64,000 bases of DNA. Origin: Minicystis rosea (GTDB lineage Bacteria > Myxococcota_A > Polyangia > Polyangiales > Polyangiaceae). Location of the stretch: assembly GCA_001931535.1 (NCBI GenBank), contig CP016211.1:13562377-13626376 (forward strand), written 5' to 3'. Every line of letters begins with the position of its first letter. The first letter of the stretch is position 1. Below the pieces are notes generated by a model. It did not search any database. It saw only the letters and a program-made list of their open reading frames with translations, and had not been told where the DNA came from. Positions 40,884 to 49,168 of the stretch are shown piece by piece. The translations under genes were made by a program, and so were the position numbers.

Positions 40884-41966
40884 TCAATAGAGCCGACGCT
40901 TCTTGTGGTACGTGGAGCCGAGATCGAAGAGCACGCTCCCCACTTTGTTGAGCGTGCCGCCGCCTGGGTTGATTTGATCGAGGATCATCTCACCCATCGT
41001 CGGGACGGTCGCGGGATCGACAAGCGCGCTCGGATCCCACAGCGCGGTGGGCGCGAAGGCGGCGGTTTCGATCGTCACGACGATTCCCACCTTCGGCGCC
41101 TTCCCGCGCACGGCGCTGGGCGCGAGCAGCGCCGGATCCGCGGTGATCGCTGCGCGACCGCGCGCGTGCAGCACGGCCGGGTGGCCCGGGACGAGCGCCG
41201 CCAGGCTGAGCGCCGGCGCGGAGATCACGTTGCGGAGCGTGTCGACGAGATGATTGCCGGTGCGGTCGGGCACGAGCAGGGTTGCGTCATCGAGACAGCG
41301 CACGAAGGCGCCCGCCGGATCGCCGCGCGGCGACACATCGGCGTTGCCCTCCGCGCTGGCGGTGGCGACCAAGGCGAACGGTGAGGCCGCGAGGAACGCG
41401 CGCATCTCCGCGGACAGCGTCGTTGCCGGCGTGGTGGCACGGTGATCGGCGGGCGTCTCGCCGGCGCGCCAGGTCGCCGGCTTCCACAGCTCCGATCGCA
41501 CCAGCGCTTTGGGACATTGGAGGAAGAGCTCTTCGACGGTGAGCCGCACCTCGCCTGCTGCGGCTGTGACGATGCCATTCAGGCGGAGCGTCTCCTCGAC
41601 GCCCGCGACCATGACGAGCGCGCCCGCGCGCACCGTCGCGCTGTCGTCGAGGGCCCATGCGCGGCGGAGGGCTCCGTCGGGATCGGGGATCCTCACCGTC
41701 TGATCGTCCAACACCGTCACGCGCCCTTGGCCGACGTGCAGCGCGACTTCGGACAAGCCTGCTGCGGGGCACGCGGCGATCGCCACGACGTGCGCGAGGC
41801 CGAGCAGGTTCTTCGCGTGCGGCTCGAGGCGCGTGAGGATCTTGAGGCGCACCTTCGACGACGGCTCGGGGATGAGGGCGCGGAGCCCGGCCTCGGTGAC
41901 GATCGGCGACGGGACGGATGCCATGGCCTCCATGGCATCATCGTCGAGCGTCGTTCTCAATGGCAT
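40884..41966 (-). CDS. pyridoxamine 5'-phosphate oxidase-family (FMN split-barrel) protein
   Basis: 360 residues. Residues 190-330 are a split-barrel flavin domain: FLAASPFALVATASAEGNAD, VSPRGDPAGAFVRCLDDATL, LLVPDRTGNHLVDTLRNVIS, PAVLHARGRAAITADPAL. This is the PPOX class MSMEI-like/phosphohydrolase-associated subfamily. Residues 1-185 are a second related domain of the same general layout (AACPAAGLSEVALHVGQGRV, TVRAGALVMVAGVEETLRLN), suggesting a duplication. ATG 41966 is used; the open frame continues upstream across the DUF3160 gene without family resemblance, so it is rejected. Function: FMN- or F420-binding reductase or oxidase, exact reaction unknown. Confidence 0.8.
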   Translation of the reverse strand: MPLRTTLDDDAMEAMASVPSPIVTEAGLRALIPEPSSKVRLKILTRLEPHAKNLLGLAHVVAIAACPAAGLSEVALHVGQGRVTVLDDQTVRIPDPDGALRRAWALDDSATVRAGALVMVAGVEETLRLNGIVTAAAGEVRLTVEELFLQCPKALVRSELWKPATWRAGETPADHRATTPATTLSAEMRAFLAASPFALVATASAEGNADVSPRGDPAGAFVRCLDDATLLVPDRTGNHLVDTLRNVISAPALSLAALVPGHPAVLHARGRAAITADPALLAPSAVRGKAPKVGIVVTIETAAFAPTALWDPSALVDPATVPTMGEMILDQINPGGGTLNKVGSVLFDLGSTYHKKRRLY

Positions 41967-42025
41967 TCGATGCGGCCGGTACGCCTCGGCGCGCGGCGGC
42001 GACCGCGCCCCGGTGGGCTGGCAGC

Positions 42026-44038
42026 TCAATGCGCGAGCAGGTCGCTCATCCAGCCCACGTCGGGGATCTTGTCGACGCGCGGGCGCCACTCTTCGTCGGT
42101 GAGGCGCTGGTAATTCGCGGTCGTGACCTCGTGATACGAGGAGACGAAGCCTCGATAGGTGCGCGGGCCCTTGCAGGTGTCGAGCGTCACCGTGAAGAGG
42201 CGCGGGCCGCCGGTCCCGACGTGCAACACCTTGCCGACGGGATTGCCACTCTCGTCGGTTGGTTGGGTGTGCACGTCGGCGATGGTGGGCTTGTGCCAGG
42301 TGACGTCGCGGCGATCGTAGTAGAGATCGGCGTACCAGCCGCCCGGCTGCCAGACGATCGTGCAACCGGCGTGGCGGCCATCCATCGAGACGGCGTGGTT
42401 CATGAAGTCGAGCTGCTCGTCGAGGAGAGGCTCTTTGCGTCGCTCCCGCTCGGCGATCTCGCGGAGCTTCACCGCCGTGCGCTGCAGCGTCTCGAAATAC
42501 GAGACGATGTGCTTCTGCGTCGCGCTTTGCTTGCCGAAATCGAGGCCCGAGACCAACGCGCCGCCGCGGCTCGCCAGCGCGGCGACGGCGGCGAAGAAGG
42601 CGGGATAAGGCTCGACGTAGGCGTCGGGATAGGCACAGATGGCGACGCTCGTGTACGACTGCTTGGCGTAGAGCACGGTGTCGTGGCGGAGCTCGGCCCA
42701 GGAGGCGAGCTGCGTATTCAACATGCGGCGCGACCAGGCTTCGCTCTGCATGAGGCGCGGCAGGGCGGCGTCGCGCGTCGGGTCGGGGGAGAGGGCTTTG
42801 AGGGCGCCGAGCCAGAGATGGTAAATGCTGCCTTCCCACAGCGCGGGGCCCGCCTCTTCGCCGCGCTTCGCGACGGCTTCGAGCGCGTTGCGGTAATGGA
42901 AGCGCGAGAGCTCCGGTGCGAGGAGCGCGAGCGCAGCCGAGTTGCGGAACACGCCCCAACCGATGTCGAGCGGGCTCGGCATCATGCGGTATTCCTCGAG
43001 GCGACCATAGGTGACCGCGGAGAAGACCTCGCTGTCGACCACGTAGCGCTGGCCGAGCATGAGGAAGTCGATGGGCGCCTCGTGCGGGTGGAGCAGACCG
43101 CTGGCGATGCGCTGCTTGGCCTCGTTTTCGAGGGCGCGGGCGACGTCGGCGTCGGCGAGCGTCGCGAGGTCGCCGTGCGCGCGCGTCGCCCGCGCGAGGC
43201 CCGAGAAAGAGAGCGAGTCGGCCGGGCCCACGAAGACCTCCATGGCTTCGTCGAGGCGGCGATGCGCGAGCGCGGCCCGATCGGAGAGCGCGCGCCGCAG
43301 GAGGAGCGCGCCTTCGAGGGCGCGCCGGTTCACGTGCCACTCCCCGTGGTGTTTCTGAGCGACGCGGATCTCGACGCGGCCGAGCCACATGGTCGCGCGG
43401 AAGTAGCGTTGGAGCGCTTCGCTGCGCGTGTAGTGCCCGCGCGGCTTGAGCATGGAGACATCGACGTCGTGCCGCTCGCCGAAGAGCGTGAGCGCGGGCG
43501 CGCCGTCGGCGCGCTCGGCCGCCTGCACCAAGCTCGCGACCTCGGCGGCGCGCGTGTCGGTCATGGGCTTCGCGATCGTGCCCGACAACAGGCTCGCGGC
43601 GACGGCGAGGTAGACATCGAGATCGGCGCGCGCCTCGGCGTTCGCCGAAGAGGCGCCGGCGAGGTTGCGGCGCAGCTCGTCGAGCAACGTCGCGAGCTCC
43701 GCGGAGAGCGCCTCCGATTCGACGTCGGCGAGGATCTGATCGTACGAGCGATGGATCGCGTGGAGCAGCGCGTCCGCGGTGAAGTACACGGGCTCGTGGG
43801 CCTTGAAGAGCGCCGTGTAACCGAGGTGGAAGCTCGGCACCTTTTCGTCCGTGGAGATGACGAGGCCCTTGTCGTCGAGCACCCCGCGTTCGCCCGCCGA
43901 CACCGGGCGACCGACGAGGTGCCGGATGCTCTCAGGAACGAGGGCGCTCGAGACGGGCCCGTGTCTCGTGTGTGCAGGGGTGCAGCTCGAGAGCAGAGCG
44001 GCGATGGGGATGATCAGGTGTTTGAGGAGCGCGCGCAT
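42026..44038 (-). CDS. DUF3160 lipoprotein
   Basis: 670 residues. Signal peptide LLKHLIIPIAALLSSC with lipobox (C19). It matches the DUF3160 family along its length: FHLGYTALFKAHEPVYFTAD, LLHAIHRSYDQILADVE, WLGRVEIRV, MLGQRYVVDSEVFSAVTY, NTQLASWAELRHDTVLYAKQ, YVEPYPAFF and the C-terminal HVGTGGPRLFTVTLDTCKGP. DUF3160 proteins are large exported helical proteins frequent in myxobacteria and planctomycetes with unknown role. A strong terminator-like hairpin lies just upstream, ending the M1 peptidase transcript, so this gene probably has its own promoter in a very short space (44039-44058). Confidence 0.85.
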   Translation of the reverse strand: MRALLKHLIIPIAALLSSCTPAHTRHGPVSSALVPESIRHLVGRPVSAGERGVLDDKGLVISTDEKVPSFHLGYTALFKAHEPVYFTADALLHAIHRSYDQILADVESEALSAELATLLDELRRNLAGASSANAEARADLDVYLAVAASLLSGTIAKPMTDTRAAEVASLVQAAERADGAPALTLFGERHDVDVSMLKPRGHYTRSEALQRYFRATMWLGRVEIRVAQKHHGEWHVNRRALEGALLLRRALSDRAALAHRRLDEAMEVFVGPADSLSFSGLARATRAHGDLATLADADVARALENEAKQRIASGLLHPHEAPIDFLMLGQRYVVDSEVFSAVTYGRLEEYRMMPSPLDIGWGVFRNSAALALLAPELSRFHYRNALEAVAKRGEEAGPALWEGSIYHLWLGALKALSPDPTRDAALPRLMQSEAWSRRMLNTQLASWAELRHDTVLYAKQSYTSVAICAYPDAYVEPYPAFFAAVAALASRGGALVSGLDFGKQSATQKHIVSYFETLQRTAVKLREIAERERRKEPLLDEQLDFMNHAVSMDGRHAGCTIVWQPGGWYADLYYDRRDVTWHKPTIADVHTQPTDESGNPVGKVLHVGTGGPRLFTVTLDTCKGPRTYRGFVSSYHEVTTANYQRLTDEEWRPRVDKIPDVGWMSDLLAH

Positions 44039-44058
44039 CGATGTCCCCGCCTCTGACC

Positions 44059-44091
44059 CATGACGGCGCTCGGGCTTGGAGCGCCGTCATG
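44059..44091 (-). terminator. strong hairpin terminator after M1 peptidase gene
   Basis: Perfect 13-bp stem catgacggcgctc (44059-44071) with its complement at 44079-44091 and a 7-base loop. It lies between the M1 gene stop (44120) and the DUF3160 start (44038). Confidence 0.7.
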
Positions 44092-44119
44092 GATCACCGA
44101 AGAGAGCTGCTCGTAGCGC

Positions 44120-46906
44120 TCAACGCCCCTTCTTCTTGGCGAAGAACGCGCGCACGCTCGACTCCTGCGCTTCGCGGCGCGCGGCGCAGAGGCGCATGTC
44201 TTCGAGCGCGCCGGCGAGCTCGCGGGGCAGGCCGTTGAGGGACGCGAGGCGCGGTTGGAAGAGGCCGTTCACCTCTTCGGCGTGACGCTTGTCGCAGAAG
44301 CCCACGGCGATCCACGGCAGGCGCGCGCCCCAGCGCTCGGAGATGCGACCGATGATGCCGTCGACGTTCTGCTGCATCCACGCCCAGGCCACGTCGCGCG
44401 TCTCCGCGCGCTCCATCTGCGCGCGCAGCGGGACGGTGACCTCGCGCGGGGCGAGGCGGATCTTGGGATCGACGGTGAGCGCCCGCGCGCGCTCCGCGAG
44501 CTCGGGGCGGCCGGCGCTGCCGAGCGCGTGGAGGATGATGGATCGCTCGCGCTGGCCCTGCTCTTCTTCGAGGCGCTTCACCAGCTTGTCGAAGAGCTTG
44601 CCGTCGTCTTCCTGCATCGCCACCGTGAGCGCGGCGGCCGCGAGATCGAGGCTCACCGCGTCGCGCTTGCCCTCGGCCCAAGCGCGACCACGAGAGAGGG
44701 CCTCGCGGCGCACGGCGGGATCCTTGGCCACGACGGCGAGGAAGTAGATGACTTCCTGGCGCAGCACGGCGCGCTCCGGCGCCTCCTCCGCGCCCTTCGC
44801 GGGCGCCCACCCGAGAGACTTGAACGCAGGCGCATAGAGCTTTTGCGCATAAGCCTCCACCGCCTGCGATTGACCATGGGCATGGAGCCAATCACGCACG
44901 CCCGCGAGGAAGCGCATGGGTGCGGCCGCGACCGCTGCGGTCCCGTCGTTGGCGAGCGGCGCGAGCGCGGCGAGCGCCTCGGACGCGGGCAGCTTCGCGC
45001 GCACGAAGCCGGCGTTGATGCTCTCCACGAAGCTCATCCGCTCGCGCACCGTGAGCGCGGAGAGGCCCGCGGCCGCGAGCTTCTTCGTGTCGTTCGGTCC
45101 CAGCGACCAGCGGTAGTAACCGCCTGCGTCCGCGTTGGGCATCACCCACGCGGGGCAGGTGGCCGTGTCGAGCGGGACCTTGCCTTCGTGCTCCGTGAGG
45201 AGCGTGCACGATGTCTTCAGCGCCTTGCCGTCGGGGTAGCGCGCGCACACCGGGAGCTGCCACGCCTTCTTCTCGTCGCCCGTGGAGCCGAGCGGCAAGA
45301 AGCGAGATTGCTTGAGCGACAGCGAAGGCTTGCCTTCACACGAGAGGCTCGCCTCCACGAAGGGCAGGCCCGGTTGATCGAGGAACGTGCGGAAGGGCGT
45401 GGCCACGTCGCGTCCCGCCGCGGCGCCGAGGGCGTTCAAGAGATCGGCTGCAGATGCGCCCCCATGACGATGCGCCGTGAGGTGCGCGCGGATGCCTTTT
45501 TGAAACGTCTCGGCGCCCATCCAGCGCTCGAACATGCCGATGACGCCGGCGCCCTTTTGATAGGTGATGCCGTCGAACGCGTTGCCGATGTCGTCGTCGC
45601 TCTCGATCTCTTGGCGGATCTTGCGCGCCGAAACGAGGCTGTCGCCGCCCATGGCTCGATGGATGTCGCGGAGCGCCTCGACCTCGGCCGCGAGCTCCGG
45701 GCTCACGGTGGCGACGATGCGCGTCTCGGCCCACGTGGCGAAGGACTCGTTGAGCCAGAGATCGTCCCACCACTGCATCGTCACCAGGTTGCCGAACCAC
45801 TGGTGCGAGAGCTCGTGCGCCGCCACGATGGAGAAGAGCCGCTTTTGATCGACGGGCGAATTCTTCTCGTCGAGGAGCAGGAGCCCTTCGGCGAAGGTGA
45901 TGGCGCCGGCGTTCTCCATGGCGCCGCCCTTGTCGGGCACGGCGATCATATCGAGCTTGTCGTACGGATATTCGATGCCGAAATACGACTCCAGCGCGGC
46001 CACGAGCGCGCCCGTGCGCGAGAGGGCATAGGCCATGTCCTTGCCCTTGCCGCGCGTGGCCACGCCGCGGAGCGGGAGCGGCCGCGAGCGCACCGCGTTG
46101 GGCGGGATCACGGGCCCATCCACCACGTCGAGCGGGCCGGACATGAGCGCCACGAGATAGGTGGGGAGCTTCTCGGTCGGCGCGAACGAGATGCGCTCCC
46201 ACGCCTGAGGTGCCTTTTGCGGCGCGGCCGGATCGGCGATCGACTCCGCGGATCGCGCGATCTCGTGGGTGTTGCCGATCGCCGTCGAGCCCTTGGGCAC
46301 GTGCATCACCACCTCGAACGGCGTCTTGAACGAAGGCTCGTCGAAGGAGGGGAACACGCGGCGCGCATAGGTCGCTTCGAGCTGCGAGAACACGTAGCTC
46401 GATCCGCTGCGCTCCTTGACGACCAAGCCCTCGTCACCCTTGCCGTAGGCGGCCGAATATTCGACGTGCACCGTGATCCGACCGGGGCCGACGGCGGCGT
46501 CGGTGCGGAGCGCGACCACACCGCTCTTCGACTTTTGCTCCCAGCGCGCCGGCATGGGTGGGACGCCTTCGGGCTGCACCGTGACGCGCGTCACCTCGAG
46601 ATCTTTGCCGTGCAACCAGATGACGTCGCGCGGCCGATCGAGATCGACGGTGATGTCGGTGACGCCCTCGAAGCGAGGCCGGCTCGGATCGAGCTTGAGA
46701 TCGATCCGATAGCGTGTGGGACGGGTGTCCGTGGGCAAACGTCCGAGCGGCGTGGGCTCCGCGGGCAACGTGACCTTCGGCGTCGTCGCGGTGGGCGCGA
46801 TCGGCGGCTCGACTACGGGCTCCGGCGAGGCGGGCCCGCACGCGGCCGGCGCGAGCAAAGCGAAGAGGCCGAGGATGGTGTGCTGGAACGTACGCTTTCC
46901 GTGCAT
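44120..46906 (-). CDS. M1-family metallo-aminopeptidase lipoprotein
   Basis: 928 residues from ATG 46906. Lipobox LAPAAC (C23), Pro-rich linker, then the M1 N-terminal beta domain (TRYRIDLKLDPSRPRFEGVT). Exopeptidase motif GGAMENAGAITF and zinc motif HELSHQWFGNLVT (H364, H368, with Glu in WLNESFATW). The helical C-terminal domain contains ERAVLRQEVIYFLAVVAKD and HALGSAGRPELAERARAL. It cleaves N-terminal residues from peptides; surface or periplasmic because of lipidation. The frame stays open upstream over traA, but that is an antisense artefact. It is divergent from traA with about 160 bases between. Confidence 0.92.
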   Translation of the reverse strand: MHGKRTFQHTILGLFALLAPAACGPASPEPVVEPPIAPTATTPKVTLPAEPTPLGRLPTDTRPTRYRIDLKLDPSRPRFEGVTDITVDLDRPRDVIWLHGKDLEVTRVTVQPEGVPPMPARWEQKSKSGVVALRTDAAVGPGRITVHVEYSAAYGKGDEGLVVKERSGSSYVFSQLEATYARRVFPSFDEPSFKTPFEVVMHVPKGSTAIGNTHEIARSAESIADPAAPQKAPQAWERISFAPTEKLPTYLVALMSGPLDVVDGPVIPPNAVRSRPLPLRGVATRGKGKDMAYALSRTGALVAALESYFGIEYPYDKLDMIAVPDKGGAMENAGAITFAEGLLLLDEKNSPVDQKRLFSIVAAHELSHQWFGNLVTMQWWDDLWLNESFATWAETRIVATVSPELAAEVEALRDIHRAMGGDSLVSARKIRQEIESDDDIGNAFDGITYQKGAGVIGMFERWMGAETFQKGIRAHLTAHRHGGASAADLLNALGAAAGRDVATPFRTFLDQPGLPFVEASLSCEGKPSLSLKQSRFLPLGSTGDEKKAWQLPVCARYPDGKALKTSCTLLTEHEGKVPLDTATCPAWVMPNADAGGYYRWSLGPNDTKKLAAAGLSALTVRERMSFVESINAGFVRAKLPASEALAALAPLANDGTAAVAAAPMRFLAGVRDWLHAHGQSQAVEAYAQKLYAPAFKSLGWAPAKGAEEAPERAVLRQEVIYFLAVVAKDPAVRREALSRGRAWAEGKRDAVSLDLAAAALTVAMQEDDGKLFDKLVKRLEEEQGQRERSIILHALGSAGRPELAERARALTVDPKIRLAPREVTVPLRAQMERAETRDVAWAWMQQNVDGIIGRISERWGARLPWIAVGFCDKRHAEEVNGLFQPRLASLNGLPRELAGALEDMRLCAARREAQESSVRAFFAKKKGR

Positions 46907-47065
46907 TGCGGCGCGCGAGCGTACCACCAGCGCGCACAGCACGGGCGTGTGCTGCCGTCCATGCATCCTCTTCGATCGCGTTGCGGTGGCCTCGCTTGCG
47001 ACGCGGAGAGGGCGCGTGATACGGTCGCTATCCCGTGCTCCCGTGAGCGACGGCGTTGCTCTTCC
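46907..47065. promoter_or_regulatory. divergent promoter region of M1 peptidase and traA
   Basis: 159 bases between the two divergent starts. On the + strand a weak sigma-70-like pair is ttgcga (46996-47001) and gatacg (47018-47023) with a 16-base spacer, about 45 bases before the traA ATG. No clear ribosome site precedes traA. Low confidence in the exact elements. Confidence 0.3.
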
Positions 47066-49168
47066 ATGCTTGTCAGACGCTTTGCCCACGCGCTCACGAC
47101 GCCTCGAATCATGACGAGGGGCGCGGGCAGCGTCGCTCTGGCAGGCGCCATCCTCGGGGCCGTGTGTGGCGTGATGGCGCCGGGCGAAGCCCACGCAGCG
47201 CCCGTTCAGATCCCCACGGCCGTCGCCGATCCCATCCAGGGACAGGGGCAGGGCCTCTGCGTCGCGAGCGCCGTGTCGACGACGCCGACCATCGATTTCC
47301 CGCAGATGGCAGGCGTCTTCAACGCGGGCATGAACGCGTTCATGGAGGCGCACAAGGCCGATCGCACCGAGTACGTCCTCCGCACCATCTTCGATCTCAG
47401 CAACAACATCACCTTCGGCACGGATCAACGGAGCTACGGCGACTTCACCGACGCCATGCTGCCGCAGTGCCAGACGGGTGGATGCGACTTCCTCGTCACC
47501 GACACCACCACGTCGTTCGGCACGCGCGCCCGCGGCTATCTCAACGTCACGAGCGATCTCGCCAACAAGCCGGTGCACATCGGCTTCTACGCCGACGACG
47601 CGGTGAGCCTCGTCATCTACGACCAGGCGCGCAACGGATACCCGATCATCACCCAGCCTCCGGTGCTCGGCTTCCCCTCCTGGCGCATGACCGAGACGGT
47701 CACCTTCAACCAGGTGGGCCTCTATCCGATCGAGATCCTCCACGCCGAGATCGGCGAGCACGCCGCGCTGGAGATGTCGTTCTTCATCGGCGATTTCGTC
47801 GATTTTCAGCGCCCCTACAACCAAGTCCCGGTCGTCAGCCTGAAGGACGCGGGGTTCACCCTCTTCTCGCAGGCGGCCTTCTTCCAGACGCTGGCGGGCA
47901 CACCCTCGTTCCCCAATCTCGACACCTGCAAGCAGTGTGATCGGCAGTTCGTCGGCAACACCGGCGGCAACAACGGTTGCGACACCGCGTATTACTGCAA
48001 CGACGCCGCGCTCTGCGCCCCGTGCGACACCGACTACTTTTGCGGCCCGAGCTGCTCGCCCTGCGGCTCCATGGCGCCGTTCTGCATCAACGAGAACGGC
48101 GACGCCCAATGCGTGGCCTGCAGGGGCGACGATGACTGCAAGGCGGGCTTCAGCTGCGATCCCATCCTCCACGTCTGCAACGAGTGCAACGAGAACAAGG
48201 ATTGTCCCAAGGGCGACGCCTGCATCGAGCACAAGTGCGAGACGTGCGCGACGCCCGACCAGTGCGCGGGCAACTCCTGCAACTGCTGCCCCAAGGGCTC
48301 CAACGGGAAGCAGATGTCGTGCACCTCGATCGAGGACGGCCTCCCGCCCGAGTGCGTCGAGTGCACGAAGGACGCCGACTGCGACAAGGGTGTTTGCGAC
48401 GTCCTCATCGGCCAGTGCATCACCGAGCTGCCGAAGAACGAGAAGTCCGGCTGCTGCGGCGATGATTGCCTCAAGTGCCCAACGGACAACCCGCTTTGCC
48501 TCCCGAGCCCTTATGGCTCGGCCTGCGCGCAGTGCCGGCAGGACATGCAGTGCGACGACGGCAGCTTTTGCCTCGGCGGCCAATGCACCACCTGCAACCA
48601 GAACAAGCGCTGCGGCCTCCGGTGCGAGAGCTGCGGCGACGAGACGCCCTTCTGCCTCGAGGCGCAGAAGGCCGCCGACGCGCGCTGCGTGCGCTGCACC
48701 TCCGACGATCAGTGCGGCTCGGGCGGCAAGTGCGACGAGACCACGCACACCTGCGACAAGACGTGCGCCATGACCTGCGCGCCGGAGACGCCGTATTGCA
48801 ACGGCGCGACCTGCGTGGAGTGTTATGCCGACACGCAGTGTCCCTGCGGCGGCACATGCGATCTCGAGTCGTTCACCTGCTCGACGTCGTGCAAGAAGAA
48901 CCTCGATTGCCTGGGTGATCAGCACTGCGCCTACACCGACGACGGGTCGGCCAAGGAGTGCTTGCCGGGCGCGCTCCCCGACGGCGCCGACTGCGGCAGC
49001 ACGCTCGCGGATCTCTGCTCCGGCAGCAGCATCGGCTCGCGCGGCAAGCGCCCCACGCCGGCGGACGGCATCTTCCTGCTCTCGCTGGTCGGCCTCTTCC
49101 TGCGCCGCTGGAGCCGCAGGCGGCCCCAAGCCCCCCAAGCCCGTGACGCGGGCCGGAGCGCATCGTGA
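47066..49168 (+). CDS. traA: TraA-like outer-membrane exchange receptor (PA14-Cys-rich stalk-C-terminal sorting tail)
   Basis: 700 residues. N-terminal signal peptide ends about residue 44 (GAVCGVMAPGEAHA). A PA14-like domain at about 125-240 (KPVHIGFYADDAVSLVIYD, GLYPIEILHAEIGEHAALEM) would be the recognition domain. From C288 to about 655 are some 60 Cys in EGF-like or TraA-type repeats (CVACRGDDDCKAGFSC, CVECTKDADCDKGVC, CAQCRQDMQCDDGSFC). The C-terminus has a MYXO-CTERM-like tail: LCSGSS, hydrophobic GIFLLSLVGLFL, then RRWSRRR. This is the Myxococcus TraA architecture. TraA-TraB mediate kin-specific outer-membrane fusion and exchange of lipids and proteins. It overlaps traB by four bases. 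ATG 47111 is an alternative start that still keeps the signal peptide. Confidence 0.85.
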   Translation: MLVRRFAHALTTPRIMTRGAGSVALAGAILGAVCGVMAPGEAHAAPVQIPTAVADPIQGQGQGLCVASAVSTTPTIDFPQMAGVFNAGMNAFMEAHKADRTEYVLRTIFDLSNNITFGTDQRSYGDFTDAMLPQCQTGGCDFLVTDTTTSFGTRARGYLNVTSDLANKPVHIGFYADDAVSLVIYDQARNGYPIITQPPVLGFPSWRMTETVTFNQVGLYPIEILHAEIGEHAALEMSFFIGDFVDFQRPYNQVPVVSLKDAGFTLFSQAAFFQTLAGTPSFPNLDTCKQCDRQFVGNTGGNNGCDTAYYCNDAALCAPCDTDYFCGPSCSPCGSMAPFCINENGDAQCVACRGDDDCKAGFSCDPILHVCNECNENKDCPKGDACIEHKCETCATPDQCAGNSCNCCPKGSNGKQMSCTSIEDGLPPECVECTKDADCDKGVCDVLIGQCITELPKNEKSGCCGDDCLKCPTDNPLCLPSPYGSACAQCRQDMQCDDGSFCLGGQCTTCNQNKRCGLRCESCGDETPFCLEAQKAADARCVRCTSDDQCGSGGKCDETTHTCDKTCAMTCAPETPYCNGATCVECYADTQCPCGGTCDLESFTCSTSCKKNLDCLGDQHCAYTDDGSAKECLPGALPDGADCGSTLADLCSGSSIGSRGKRPTPADGIFLLSLVGLFLRRWSRRRPQAPQARDAGRSAS

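Noticed and set aside
40884..43388. 834-aa version of the PNPOx-family protein
   Set aside because: The N-terminal 474 residues are an out-of-frame reading of the DUF3160 gene and Arg-rich; ATG 41966 begins the family-like sequence.
44120..49138. 1672-aa open frame on the minus strand covering the M1 gene and all of traA
   Set aside because: Only the M1 part (to 46906) has family motifs and a signal peptide. The upstream extension is the antisense of traA and stays open because of GC-rich codon bias.
44255..49168. 1637-aa open frame on the plus strand running through the M1 gene antisense into traA
   Set aside because: Protein-like features begin only at 47066-47111 (signal peptide, PA14). 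The earlier part mirrors the M1 codons and has no domain.
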